A stretch of 64,000 bases of DNA from Amycolatopsis nalaikhensis (lineage in GTDB: Bacteria; Actinomycetota; Actinomycetes; Mycobacteriales; Pseudonocardiaceae): contig NZ_CP127173.1 of assembly GCF_030264295.1 (NCBI RefSeq), positions 3,355,501 through 3,419,500 of the forward strand, in the 5' to 3' direction. A model generated the notes under the pieces. That model saw nothing but the letters and a program-made list of their open reading frames with translations, ran no database searches and had not been told where the DNA came from. Each line of letters opens with the position of its first letter. The first letter of the stretch is position 1. The position numbers were made by a program, and so were the translations under genes. Shown here in pieces: positions 57,085-64,000 of this stretch.

Positions 57085-58262
57085 AGCGCCCCCTTTAGAG
57101 TGGTCGCCCAGTCGTCGGTCACCCGCTGAAGTGGGGCGATCCTACCTGGGTGCCGTTGGTCCTCGGCGAGGAGGGAAGTTCGACGGTAGCGGAAGCTCCA
57201 GCTCCCGGTCGGCCCCTTCAGACAGGCTGCCACGACATCGAACTGGTCGATGCGGTAAAGCCGGCCTGCGGGGTCGTTCTGCGTGGCACGCGTCTTCTGG
57301 ACTTCGACCTTGATGTCACCGTTGGCGTACTTCTTAGGAGAAGCGTTCTTGCACTCGACCCGCACGTGCTCGCCCGTGGCCATCGTGACGTCGAAGTCGT
57401 GCAAGCCGTCCTTGTCAAGCGGTACGACTCTCGCGATCGAGGTGTTGTCGGAAGTGAGCTGCTTACCGAGGTGGAACTCAGCAACGCCACCCTTGACGGC
57501 TGTGCTGAGCCGGTTGGCCTTGCTGATCATCGTCAAGATCTCGGAGCTGGTCATCTCAAACTGAGTTTCCAGGTCATGGGTTGACGTAAAGGTGTGGTCA
57601 GAGTCTGGTCGGGGGCTCGCGGCTTCGTTCGCGGCGACGAAGCGAAGAGCGGGGTCAAGCGCGAAGTCAGACGCCGTGCGTTCAAGCCTGACGTAGTCGA
57701 GAAGCCGGTCCGGCTTGAACATGACCACGGTCTCGAGGCCGCTGGCCGCGCGCGGGTTCGCACGCTTGCGGCCGGTGATGTTGTCGCGTTCGAAAACGTG
57801 CCACCCGCTGGCGTCGGCCGCTGAGACGTTTGCTTCCTTGAACTCGATCGAGATGCCCATGGGCAGCGGGTCGTACAGCGACGGGTCCAGGCCGATCAAC
57901 AGGCCTGCCTCGAGGTGGATGCCGACGATGAGCGTCGTGTCGATGCCGGCGATGTCCCGGCCGAGTGGGTGGTCGTCCTTCCAGGACGCTTCACCGCCGT
58001 AGCGAATCTGCATCCGGTGCTCGTCAGCTGGCCGATTCTTGATCAACCGGTGGTTCGCCGTAAACGGGTACACGAGCACGCCGACGCGTTCGTCGGCTGG
58101 AGTCTGGATCCCCAAGTAGACAGGGCTGCGCTTCGGGTCGCTCGCGTACAGCACCCGAGCGCGTGACCTATCGACAGCTTCGGTGAGGAACCTGTGAAGC
58201 TCTGTCCGGGTGGGCGTGTTATACACCCGAGCGTAAGCGCGATCAGCTACGTATTCCGGCAC
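57081..58262 (-). CDS. type II restriction endonuclease-like protein (PD-(D/E)XK)
   Basis: 393-residue protein with no named family recognised but a nuclease-like site near residue 300: GLHDFDVTMATGEHVRVECK, reading Asp, a spaced beta-strand and ECK, as in PD-(D/E)XK enzymes; the following KKYANGDIKVEVQKTRATQ contains further conserved-type basic residues. The N-terminal 220 residues are probably the DNA recognition part. Position as first gene of an operon with a C5-methyltransferase and vsr strongly suggests it is the cognate endonuclease. GTG start. Confidence 0.75.
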   Translation of the reverse strand: MPEYVADRAYARVYNTPTRTELHRFLTEAVDRSRARVLYASDPKRSPVYLGIQTPADERVGVLVYPFTANHRLIKNRPADEHRMQIRYGGEASWKDDHPLGRDIAGIDTTLIVGIHLEAGLLIGLDPSLYDPLPMGISIEFKEANVSAADASGWHVFERDNITGRKRANPRAASGLETVVMFKPDRLLDYVRLERTASDFALDPALRFVAANEAASPRPDSDHTFTSTHDLETQFEMTSSEILTMISKANRLSTAVKGGVAEFHLGKQLTSDNTSIARVVPLDKDGLHDFDVTMATGEHVRVECKNASPKKYANGDIKVEVQKTRATQNDPAGRLYRIDQFDVVAACLKGPTGSWSFRYRRTSLLAEDQRHPGRIAPLQRVTDDWATTLKGAL

Positions 58263-58735
58263 CCTCCCATCTTTGCGTGTGTCTGGCGCCTTGCCTGCCC
58301 GGGGCTCCAGCTGAGCCTCGCGCCCGGCTAAGGCCGACGATCCGCCCGACGGCTCCGAGGTGTGTGTCGCAGCTCTGTGGCGACCGTCGGCCGAGTGTGA
58401 CAGGTGGTAGGTGTTCGAGGTGTCACACCTGTCGCTCTGTCACTTAACCTCGTCTGACCTGCGGTTTAAGCTGTGACAGTTGAGTGACAGCGTTGGGAGG
58501 TAAGGGTTTTCCACTCTACTACTATGTCTCTCTAGTCGCTGAGCAGCGAAAAGAGGCTGAAACACCGGGGAGTGGAGGCGTACTCCACCTAGCGATGTTC
58601 CAGCCTCTTTGGTCTGAGGTGGGTGGCTAAGTGGATGACAATCGGGGTGGCTAAGCGTGGACGTGTGCGGACGTTAGTAGACGATGCGCTGCAGGTCAGA
58701 GTCCTGCGACCAAGGTCAACAAGCGACGAATTGCG
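58263..58735. other. right-end non-coding region of the element with inverted repeats
   Basis: 473 bases holding the promoter of the restriction operon and several signals. GTGTGACAGGTG (58394) and inverted GACAGGTGTGACA (58420-58432) with further TGACAG/CTGTCA copies up to 58490 mirror the repeats beside repA. A larger inverted repeat AAGAGGCTGAAACA (58551-58564) / TGTTCCAGCCTCTT (58596-58609, one mismatch) encloses GTGGAG/CTCCAC (58572-58577 / 58583-58588). Integrase arm-like repeats follow. Confidence 0.6.
58621..58655. repeat. two GGGTGGCTAAG repeats, probable integrase arm sites (right)
   Basis: GGGTGGCTAAG at 58621-58631 and 58645-58655, 24 bases apart; related to GGGTGACTAAG beside attL. 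Confidence 0.6.
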
Positions 58736-58778
58736 CTCGTAATGAATAGGTCGGGGGTTCGATTCCCCCAGGCGGCTC
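58736..58778 (+). repeat. attR (displaced original tRNA-Thr 3' end)
   Basis: 43 bases matching the tRNA-Thr from its anticodon loop to the discriminator region; only the 3' part of a tRNA is present. The T stem reads GGGGG/CCCCC, probably the original chromosomal version, against AGGGG/CCCCT in the repaired gene at attL. Confidence 0.9.
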
Positions 58779-58790
58779 GACAAGGTTGAT

Positions 58791-58817
58791 GGCCCCTGCC
58801 CCTCGAGGGCAGGGGCC
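58791..58817 (+). terminator. original tRNA-Thr terminator
   Basis: GGCCCCTGCCC (58791-58801), loop CTCGA, complement to 58817, followed by GTTTTCTT: a classic Rho-independent terminator, now separated from the tRNA gene by the element. Confidence 0.9.
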
Positions 58818-58960
58818 GTTTTCTTGTCTCGCGTATCTTGCGGGGCTCCGCCCCGCACCCCGCCCGGTGGGCTCCGCCCCCGGCCCCCCGTCGTGGTTGC
58901 GTTGGGTGTGTGGGTGCGGTTTTTGTTTTGTAGAACCACCCTTATGGGTCAAGTTCATGG

Positions 58961-58992
58961 CGAAGGCCCCCGGCCGAGGCTGGGGGCCTTCG
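58961..58992 (-). terminator. terminator of the GreA-like gene
   Basis: CGAAGGCCCCC (58961-58971) pairs with GGGGGCCTTCG (58982-58992), 12 bases past the stop of the leftward GreA-like gene. Confidence 0.75.
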
Positions 58993-59004
58993 TCGTTTGG
59001 CTTC

Positions 59005-59469
59005 TTACTTCGGTGGGGTCAGCTTCACCACCGTTGCCTTTGCGTCGCCTCGGGGCGTTCGGTACGTGATCTCGTCGCCCGCCTTTGCCCCTACCAGGGC
59101 TAGACCCAGGGGGCTGTCCGAGGTGATCGCGTCCGCGTCCTCGCCTGGGACCGTTACCACCTGGAACGTTTCTTCGTCTCCGTCGGCGAACCGGAGGGAC
59201 ACCACCGTGCCGTCCGGGAGCTGGGCGTTTCCGTAGCCTCCGTGCTCCATCTTGGCCGCCAGGTCGGCGATCTGGCGGTCCAGCCGGGCCGCCGCTTCGG
59301 CCCGGTCGATCACGTCCGCCTGGTCCGCCGCGTCGCCCGTGCGCTCCTGCTCGCCGGGTTGCGGCGCGAGGGCCTCCCGCTGCGCGCGCAGGTTCGCGAT
59401 TTCCTTCTCCAGCTGGCTGCGCGCCGCCGGGCTGAGGCCCTTGTCCCCTGAGATCACCATGTCGCGCAT
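59005..59469 (-). CDS. greA: GreA/GreB-family transcription factor
   Basis: 154-residue Gre factor: N-terminal coiled coil (LSPAARSQLEKEIANLRAQR, with acidic and basic partner helix VIDRAEAAARLDRQIADL) that reaches into the RNA polymerase secondary channel, and a C-terminal FKBP-like domain ending ITSDSPLGLALVGAKAGDEI, the family signature. The tip of the coiled coil reads ERTGDAADQADVIDR, where the acidic pair for transcript cleavage would sit. Could be GreA proper or one of the actinobacterial Gre-like paralogues. ATG at 59469 or 59460. Confidence 0.85.
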   Translation of the reverse strand: MRDMVISGDKGLSPAARSQLEKEIANLRAQREALAPQPGEQERTGDAADQADVIDRAEAAARLDRQIADLAAKMEHGGYGNAQLPDGTVVSLRFADGDEETFQVVTVPGEDADAITSDSPLGLALVGAKAGDEITYRTPRGDAKATVVKLTPPK

Positions 59470-59583
59470 TGTCCGCCGCACGGACCGGGGTGGCCAATCC
59501 GGTTTTTCACCCGGAAGCCGCCCGCAGGACGTCTGCCCTAGGATTCGGGGCTGCCGTCCAGGAAGAAGGTAACGAGAATCACC

Positions 59584-60171
59584 GTGAGCGCAGTCCCCGG
59601 TCGCAGCGACCGGCTCTCTCCCAACCAGCTGGCCAAGCAGGAACAGATCGTCGAAGCCGCCCGCGTCGTCCTCGCGCGCGACGGGCTCGCCGGCTGCACC
59701 GTCCGGGCCATCGCCGACGCCGGACCGCTCACCAAGAGCGCCATCCACTACTACTTCGCCGACATCGACGTCCTCATCGACCGGGCCATGGCCGCGCACA
59801 TCACCGCCTTCGCCGCGGGCTTGCGCGAAGTCGCCGCGAAGCACGACGAACCCCGCGAGCGGCTCTTCGCCGTCCTCGAGGAATATCTGAGCGTCTTCGC
59901 CGCCAACCCGAACGCCGCGTTCCTCTGGTTCGAGTACTGGATCGCCGCCGGGCGCGCGCAGCACCCGCAGGCCATCGACGTCATGCTCACGTCGCTCACC
60001 GAGCTGCTCGCCGAGCTCCTCGCCCCGCTCGACGTCGACGACCCGCGGGCGCGGGCCCGCGCGCTGCTGTCGTACCTGCTGGGCACCGTCGTCCAGCAGC
60101 GGGTGCGCCCGCGTCCGTTCGCCACGCTGCGTGCCGACATCGAGGCGCTCTGCTTCGCCAACTACGGCTAG
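59584..60171 (+). CDS. TetR family transcriptional regulator
   Basis: 195-residue regulator. The N-terminal helix-turn-helix reads [40 protein letters not shown] (residues ~20-60), the TetR pattern. The C-terminal ligand domain is helical with Trp/Tyr in [17 protein letters not shown] start. It faces away from the Gre gene; 88 bases separate it from the carboxypeptidase. Ligand and targets unknown. Confidence 0.92.
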   Translation: MSAVPGRSDRLSPNQLAKQEQIVEAARVVLARDGLAGCTVRAIADAGPLTKSAIHYYFADIDVLIDRAMAAHITAFAAGLREVAAKHDEPRERLFAVLEEYLSVFAANPNAAFLWFEYWIAAGRAQHPQAIDVMLTSLTELLAELLAPLDVDDPRARARALLSYLLGTVVQQRVRPRPFATLRADIEALCFANYG

Positions 60172-60259
60172 CAACACCCAAAAGATCCGTACTGCTCCGG
60201 ATTGTGCGAAACGTCCGGCTCCGGCCAAGGTCGAGGCACCCCCGAGAGCAGGAGACGTG

Positions 60260-61483
60260 ATGCGCACACGAACGTGCATGGCGGCGGCCGCGGCCGTCCT
60301 CTTGGTGCTCACCACCGGCGGCCAGGCCGGTGCCGCCCAGCCCGACGGCCCGCAGGTCTACGAGGTCACCGGCACCGGCTCGGCCCAGCAGCGGACCGAG
60401 GTCGCCCGGACCGGCGCCGACATCCTCGACACCGAAGGCGCGACGACCACCGTCATCGCGAACCCGGGCGAAGCGGCCCAGCTGCGCGCGCTCGGCTTCG
60501 GCGTCAAGGCGCTGGGCAAGGTGAACCGGCCGCAGGGCACCGAGACCGTCGAGGACTTCCCGGCCGGCTACACCGGCTACCACACCTACGCCGAGACGCA
60601 AACGGAGCTGCAGAAGACCGTCGCGAACTACCCGTCGCTCGCGAAGCTGAGCAGCGCCGGCAACTCGTACGAAGGCCGTGCTCTTTCCCTGATCAAGATC
60701 AGCGACAACGCGGGCACCGACGAGAACGAGCCCGAGGTCCTCTTCACCTGCAACCAGCACGCCCGCGAGCACCTGACCGTCGAGATGTGCCTGCGCATCG
60801 TGCAGCGTCTGACCAGCGAATACGCGACGAACAGCGCGGTCAAGCGGCTCGTCGACAGCACTGAGATCTGGGTGATCCCGAGCGTCAATCCGGACGGCGC
60901 CGAGTACGACATCTCCGGCGGCACCTTCCACAGCTGGCGCAAGAACCGCCAGGGCAGCGGCACCGACCCCAACCGCAACTGGGGCTACAAGTGGGGCTGC
61001 TGCGGCGGCTCGTCGAGCTCGCCGTCGAGCGAGACCTACCGCGGCACGGCGGCGTTCTCCGCGCCCGAGACCCGCGCCGTCTCGAACTGGGTGAACTCGC
61101 GGGTGGTCGGCGGCGTCCAGCAGATCAAGACGCACATCGACTTCCACACCTACTCCGAGCTGGTCCTCTGGCCGTTCGGCTACACCTACGCCGACACCGC
61201 GCCCGGCCTGACCGCGGCCGACGCGCAGAAGTTCCAGACGCTCGGCAAGCAGATGGCCGCGACCAACGGCTACACGCCGCAGCAGTCCAGCGACCTCTAC
61301 ATCACCGACGGCAGCGTCAACGACTGGATGTGGGCGCAGCACAAGATCTGGAGCTTCACCTTCGAGATGTACCCGAAGGGCAGCAGCCCCGGTTTCTACC
61401 CGCGTGACACGCAGATCGTGCCGCAGACGACCCGCAACGACCAGGCCGTCGACATCATCATCAACGCGGCTATCACCGGCTGA
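60260..61483 (+). CDS. secreted zinc carboxypeptidase, M14 family
   Basis: 407-residue exported metallocarboxypeptidase. Signal peptide about residues 1-29; propeptide to about 110; catalytic domain from [20 protein letters not shown]. Zinc ligands are His and Glu in NQHAREHLT and His in THIDFHTYS; substrate-binding [11 protein letters not shown] and catalytic Glu in SFTFEMYP are present. It removes C-terminal residues from peptides outside the cell; similar to Streptomyces carboxypeptidase T/SG. ATG start with AGGAGA ahead. Confidence 0.94.
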   Translation: MRTRTCMAAAAAVLLVLTTGGQAGAAQPDGPQVYEVTGTGSAQQRTEVARTGADILDTEGATTTVIANPGEAAQLRALGFGVKALGKVNRPQGTETVEDFPAGYTGYHTYAETQTELQKTVANYPSLAKLSSAGNSYEGRALSLIKISDNAGTDENEPEVLFTCNQHAREHLTVEMCLRIVQRLTSEYATNSAVKRLVDSTEIWVIPSVNPDGAEYDISGGTFHSWRKNRQGSGTDPNRNWGYKWGCCGGSSSSPSSETYRGTAAFSAPETRAVSNWVNSRVVGGVQQIKTHIDFHTYSELVLWPFGYTYADTAPGLTAADAQKFQTLGKQMAATNGYTPQQSSDLYITDGSVNDWMWAQHKIWSFTFEMYPKGSSPGFYPRDTQIVPQTTRNDQAVDIIINAAITG

Positions 61484-61511
61484 GCGCGCGGGGGCGGTTT
61501 AGGGTCTGGGC

Positions 61512-62030
61512 ATGCCTCTGTTCTCGTTCGAAGGGCTCAGCCCGCAGGTCCACCCGGACGCCTGGATCGCCCCCACCGCCACGCTCATCGGCGACGTCGT
61601 CGTCGAGAAGGACGCCTCGATCTGGTTCGGCGCGGTGATCCGGGCCGACTTCGGCCGGATCGTCATCCGGGAGGGCGCCAACATCCAGGACAACTCGGTG
61701 ATCCACGTCAACGACGGCGTCTGCGAGGTCGGCAAGAACGTCACCGTGGGCCACCAGTGCCTGGTGCACGACTGCACGATCGGGGAGCAGGCGCTGATCG
61801 GCAACGGCTCGACGGTGCTCGACAAGGCGAAGATCGGCGCGCGGGCGCTGGTCGCGGCCGGAGCGACGGTCACGCCGTCGACGGAGGTGCCGGAGGAGGT
61901 CATCGCGATGGGCAGCCCGGCGAAGAAGTTCGTGCCCCTGACCGACTCGGCGCGGATGTGGGTCGAGCACAACGCGGCGATCTACCAGGAGCTGGCGCGC
62001 CGGCACCGGGTCGGCACAAAGCCGGTTTGA
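61512..62030 (+). CDS. gamma-class carbonic anhydrase family protein
   Basis: 172-residue left-handed beta-helix of hexapeptide repeats (PTATLIGDVVVEKDASIWFG, VIRADFGRIVIREGANIQDN). Metal ligands are His in SVIHVND and two in TVGHQCLVHDC. The same fold is found in YrdA/PaaY-type proteins, whose carbonic anhydrase activity varies; an active CO2 hydratase is plausible. ATG start, 28 bases after the carboxypeptidase stop. Confidence 0.92.
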   Translation: MPLFSFEGLSPQVHPDAWIAPTATLIGDVVVEKDASIWFGAVIRADFGRIVIREGANIQDNSVIHVNDGVCEVGKNVTVGHQCLVHDCTIGEQALIGNGSTVLDKAKIGARALVAAGATVTPSTEVPEEVIAMGSPAKKFVPLTDSARMWVEHNAAIYQELARRHRVGTKPV

Positions 62031-62057
62031 CTCTCCAGTAACTGGAGACTCTAGCTT
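62027..62057 (+). promoter_or_regulatory. MerR-type promoter with 19-bp spacer dyad
   Basis: TTGACT (-35, 62027-62032) and TAGCTT (-10, 62052-62057) are 19 bases apart, the stretched spacing that MerR-family activators correct. The perfect dyad TCTCCAGT-A-ACTGGAGA (62032-62048) fills the spacer. The -10 is followed by 6 bases and then the ATG of the L11 paralogue, so the transcript should be leaderless. No merR gene is in the window. Confidence 0.78.
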
Positions 62058-62063
62058 CGGGGC

Positions 62064-62492
62064 ATGGCTCCGAAGACGAAGAAACTCACCCACCAGGTCA
62101 CCCTGGAACTCACCGCGGGCAACGCCCCGGTCGTCGACCTCGGCAAGATGCTGGGGCAGACCGGGGTCAACCTCGTCGAGATCAAGAAGGCCTACGACGC
62201 GGCGACGGCGGCCCAGCGCGGCGACATCGTGCCCGTGGTCGTCTCGGTGTTCGAGGACCGCTCGTTCGACCTGCGGCTGAAGACGCCGCCGACGTCGTTC
62301 CTGATCAAGAAGGCGTTGGGGGACAAGGGTTCCGCGCGGCCGGGCCACGAGGTCGCGGGCAAGCTGACGAAGGACCAGCTGCGCGAGATCGCCGAGCGGA
62401 AGCTGCCGGACCTCAACACCTCCGACGTCGACGCGGCGATGCGCACGATCGCCGGCACCGCCCGGTCCATGGGCGTCGTGGTCGTCGACTGA
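62064..62492 (+). CDS. divergent ribosomal protein L11 paralogue
   Basis: 142 residues, same length as L11. Matches the family in GQTGVNLVEIKKAYDAATAA, PVVVSVFEDRSFDLRLKTPP, LREIAERKLPDLNTSDVDAA and IAGTARSMGVVV. The N-terminal Pro-rich helix of normal L11 (Q-A-N-P-A-P-P-V-G-P-A), where thiostrepton and elongation-factor sites lie, is replaced by NAPVVDLGKM. This is not the housekeeping rplK, which sits with rplA elsewhere. ATG is 7 bases from the -10 of a MerR-type promoter. Two small genes follow in an operon. Confidence 0.88.
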   Translation: MAPKTKKLTHQVTLELTAGNAPVVDLGKMLGQTGVNLVEIKKAYDAATAAQRGDIVPVVVSVFEDRSFDLRLKTPPTSFLIKKALGDKGSARPGHEVAGKLTKDQLREIAERKLPDLNTSDVDAAMRTIAGTARSMGVVVVD

Positions 62493-62493
62493 C

Positions 62494-62772
62494 GTGCGCA
62501 AGCACGCGGTCGTGCCGCCGTTCCACGCGCTGGACCCCGAGCTCGGGGTGGCGGAACACCTGCTGCGCAAGGGAAATCCGCAGTTGTGCGCCATCGTCGC
62601 GCAGCTGCCCGACGAGCACGCGGCCGCGCGCCGCCTCAACGCCGTGCTGGCGGAGGCCGGGGCGCGGCCGCGGCTCGTCGACACCGGTGCCGCGTGGCGG
62701 ATCGTCTACGTGACCCCGCGCGCGGAGGCCGGCGAGCTGGCGGCGGGCGCCGCGGGGCTGGCCGAGTCGTGA
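62494..62772 (+). CDS. small protein downstream of L11 paralogue, unknown
   Basis: 92 residues. GTG start two bases after the L11-like stop. Contains AEHLLRKGNPQLCAIVAQLP and ARRLNAVLAEAGARPRLVDT, alternating helices and strands, with a hydrophobic strand WRIVYVTPRAEA. No family recognised. Ends in a GTGA overlap with the zinc-ribbon-like ORF, so all three are co-translated. Confidence 0.7.
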   Translation: MRKHAVVPPFHALDPELGVAEHLLRKGNPQLCAIVAQLPDEHAAARRLNAVLAEAGARPRLVDTGAAWRIVYVTPRAEAGELAAGAAGLAES

Positions 62773-62897
62773 CCGTCGGCGGGTGGCGGCGGGTGAAGCG
62801 CTGCGCCACCTGTGGCCTGCCGTTCTGCGACCGCACGTCCGGCTGCACCCGCAAGTGGTGCGCCGAACACCGCCGGTCTTCGAGTGCGGTGGACTAG
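62769..62897 (+). CDS. 42-residue zinc-ribbon-like protein
   Basis: Starts in a GTGA overlap. [20 protein letters not shown] followed by [10 protein letters not shown] has the Cys spacing C-X2-C ... C-X5-C ... C-X2-H, similar to the treble-clef part of CGNR zinc fingers (R-C-X-X-C-X-X-X-F-X-D ... R-R-W-C). Probably a metal-binding microprotein that could contact nucleic acid or the ribosome. Confidence 0.65.
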   Translation: MTVGGWRRVKRCATCGLPFCDRTSGCTRKWCAEHRRSSSAVD

Positions 62898-62902
62898 GCT
62901 CT

Positions 62903-62990
62903 TACGCGCAGCAGCGACTGGCGCCATCGAGGTGGAGCACCACCGGGAAGCGACTACGAGGCCGGCACCGCGCGCCTGGGTGAAGGCCAC
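62903..62990 (+). promoter_or_regulatory. ZTP riboswitch (pfl motif) upstream of glyA
   Basis: Conserved 5' element CGACTGGCGC (62914-62923), hairpin GGTGG/CCACC (62931-62944) followed by GGGAAGCG, and the 3' element GCGCGCCTGGGTG (62970-62982), which form the ZTP-sensing pseudoknot. It senses ZTP/ZMP, which rises when 10-formyl-THF is short, and activates one-carbon genes such as glyA. It ends about 20 bases before the glyA start. Confidence 0.85.
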
Positions 62991-63009
62991 TCCAGAGCCG
63001 GAGTACGCC

Positions 63010-64000
63010 ATGACACACCAGCCGAAACTGAACGCACTCGCCGCCGCCGACCCCGCGATCGCCGGGCTCGTGGAAGACGAGGCGAAGCGCCAGCACGACA
63101 AGATCCGCCTGATCGCGTCGGAGAACTACGTCTCGCAGGCCGTGCTCGAGGCGACCGGCAGCGTGCTCACCAACAAGTACTCCGAGGGCTACGCGGGCAA
63201 GCGCTACTACGAGGGCCAGCAGTTCATCGACCAGGTCGAGCAGCTGGCCATCGACCGCGCGAAGGCGGTGTTCGGCGCCGACCACGCGAACGTCCAGCCG
63301 TACTCCGGTTCCCCCGCGAACCTGGCCGTGTACCTGGCGTTCGCGAAGCCGGGCGACACCGTGCTGGGCATGGCGCTGCCGGACGGCGGCCACCTTACGC
63401 ACGGCTGGAGCGTCTCCGCGACCGGCAAGTGGTTCAACCCGGTGCGCTACGGCGTGGCGAAGGAGACCGGCCGCGTCGACCTCGACCAGGTCCGCGACCT
63501 CGCCCGCCAGCACCGGCCGAAGCTGATCTTCGCCGGTGGCACGGCGATCCCGCGCATCATCGACTTCCCGGCGTTCGCCGAGATCGCGCGCGAGGTGGAC
63601 GCGGTGCTCGTCGCCGACATCGCGCACATCGCCGGCCTGGTCGCGGGTGGCGCGCACCCGTCGCCGGTCGGGCACGCGCAGGTCATCACGACGACGACGC
63701 ACAAGACGCTGCGCGGCCCGCGTGGCGCGATGATCCTGTCCGACGCCGACCACGCGAAGGCCGTCGACAAGGCGGTGTTCCCGGGGCTGCAGGGCGGCCC
63801 GCACAACCACACGACCGCGGCGATCGCCGTCGCGCTCGGGGAGGCGCAGCAGCCGTCGTTCAGCGAGTACGCGCACCGGATCGTCGCGAACGCCCGCGCG
63901 CTGGCCGACGCCTTGCTCGCCTGCGGCTACGACCTCGTGTCCGGCGGCACGGACAACCACCTGCTGCTGATCGACCTGACCAACAAGGGCGTCGCGGGCA
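63010..64000 (+). CDS. glyA: serine hydroxymethyltransferase, 3' end cut by window edge
   Basis: 330 codons present of the usual ~420. PLP enzyme interconverting serine and glycine with tetrahydrofolate. Marks: [50 protein letters not shown], the PLP Lys in [13 protein letters not shown], and [20 protein letters not shown]. The ATG at 63010 follows the ZTP riboswitch. Normal length and order up to the edge. Confidence 0.97.
   Translation, partial: MTHQPKLNALAAADPAIAGLVEDEAKRQHDKIRLIASENYVSQAVLEATGSVLTNKYSEGYAGKRYYEGQQFIDQVEQLAIDRAKAVFGADHANVQPYSGSPANLAVYLAFAKPGDTVLGMALPDGGHLTHGWSVSATGKWFNPVRYGVAKETGRVDLDQVRDLARQHRPKLIFAGGTAIPRIIDFPAFAEIAREVDAVLVADIAHIAGLVAGGAHPSPVGHAQVITTTTHKTLRGPRGAMILSDADHAKAVDKAVFPGLQGGPHNHTTAAIAVALGEAQQPSFSEYAHRIVANARALADALLACGYDLVSGGTDNHLLLIDLTNKGVAG

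Larger units (their letters stand above)
40837..58778. mobile_element. AICE-type integrative conjugative element in tRNA-Thr
   Basis: About 17.9 kb between 43-bp repeats of the tRNA 3' end. Content in order from the tRNA: integrase remnant, HTH gene, integrase, excisionase, RepA-like ATPase, C5-methyltransferase, prim-pol, NUDIX, TraB-type translocase, DUF2637/Spd-type protein, six small ORFs, GntR-kinase fusion, dehydrogenase, repeat membrane protein, Vsr, C5-methyltransferase, endonuclease. Integrase beside the tRNA, prim-pol with NUDIX, a single FtsK-like transfer protein and a GntR regulator are the standard actinomycete integrative and conjugative element set (pSAM2/pMEA type). All core modules look intact, so excision and transfer are plausible. 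Confidence 0.93.

Noticed and set aside
58681..58778. Possible second tRNA gene at the right end
   Set aside because: Only the part from the anticodon loop to the 3' end matches; the acceptor 5' strand and D arm are missing, so it is attR and not a tRNA gene.
58846..58900. GC-rich palindromes such as GGGGCTCCGCCCC as CRISPR or a repeat array
   Set aside because: There is no regular repeat-spacer pattern. These are short REP-like palindromes common in actinobacterial intergenic regions.

Overview
The window comes from a high-GC actinobacterium, most likely a member of the Pseudonocardiaceae such as Amycolatopsis. The reasons are the strong G/C bias at third codon positions, the frequent GTG starts, the gene order (acs, HAD phosphatase, 6C RNA, ssd, tad genes, DEAD-box helicase, topA, MFS-TMPK fusion, holB), which matches the conserved actinobacterial block known from Mycobacterium and Streptomyces, and an integrated element of the AICE (actinomycete integrative and conjugative element) type. 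The genus is an inference.

Layout. 1-5.9 kb: partial acs, an acetyltransferase, a phosphoribosyltransferase with a Fic-like partner, an epimerase and a Ni/Co transporter. 5.9-12.9 kb: a muropeptide recycling block read leftwards (nagZ, namZ, an amiE-like serine hydrolase, then a murR-like regulator and murQ). It would release MurNAc outside the cell and convert MurNAc-6-P inside it. 13.5-20 kb: HAD phosphatase, a 6C small RNA, and a Tad/Flp secretion cluster whose tadB carries two frameshifts. 20.7-31.9 kb: a prim-pol-like protein, helicase, H+-pyrophosphatase, lipoprotein, a WhiA-like protein, a frameshifted trypsin-like protease and topA. 32-34.4 kb: three EspG-like genes; the first two each have a LexA box plus a RecA-NDp/PafBC-type promoter and appear leaderless. 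34.9-40.7 kb: a membrane protein, MFS-TMPK fusion, holB and an LAXTG wall-anchored protein.

40.8-58.8 kb: an integrated element of about 17.9 kb in the 3' end of tRNA-Thr(CGT), bounded by 43-bp repeats. It has integrase, excisionase, a replication module (RepA-like ATPase, prim-pol), NUDIX, a TraB-type DNA translocase, a chain of small overlapping transfer genes, a GntR-kinase fusion with a probable operator array, a dehydrogenase, and a restriction endonuclease / C5-methyltransferase / Vsr cassette with a repeat-containing membrane protein. Near attL lies a decayed second integrase 3' end, a sign of an earlier element or duplication.

58.8-64 kb: GreA-like factor, TetR regulator, M14 carboxypeptidase, gamma-class carbonic anhydrase, then a divergent ribosomal protein L11 paralogue driven by a MerR-type promoter and followed by two small genes, and finally glyA behind a ZTP riboswitch.

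The most striking signals are the DNA-damage-type promoters in front of EspG-like genes, the MerR-type promoter in front of the L11 paralogue, the recycling cluster, and the mosaic left end of the integrated element.
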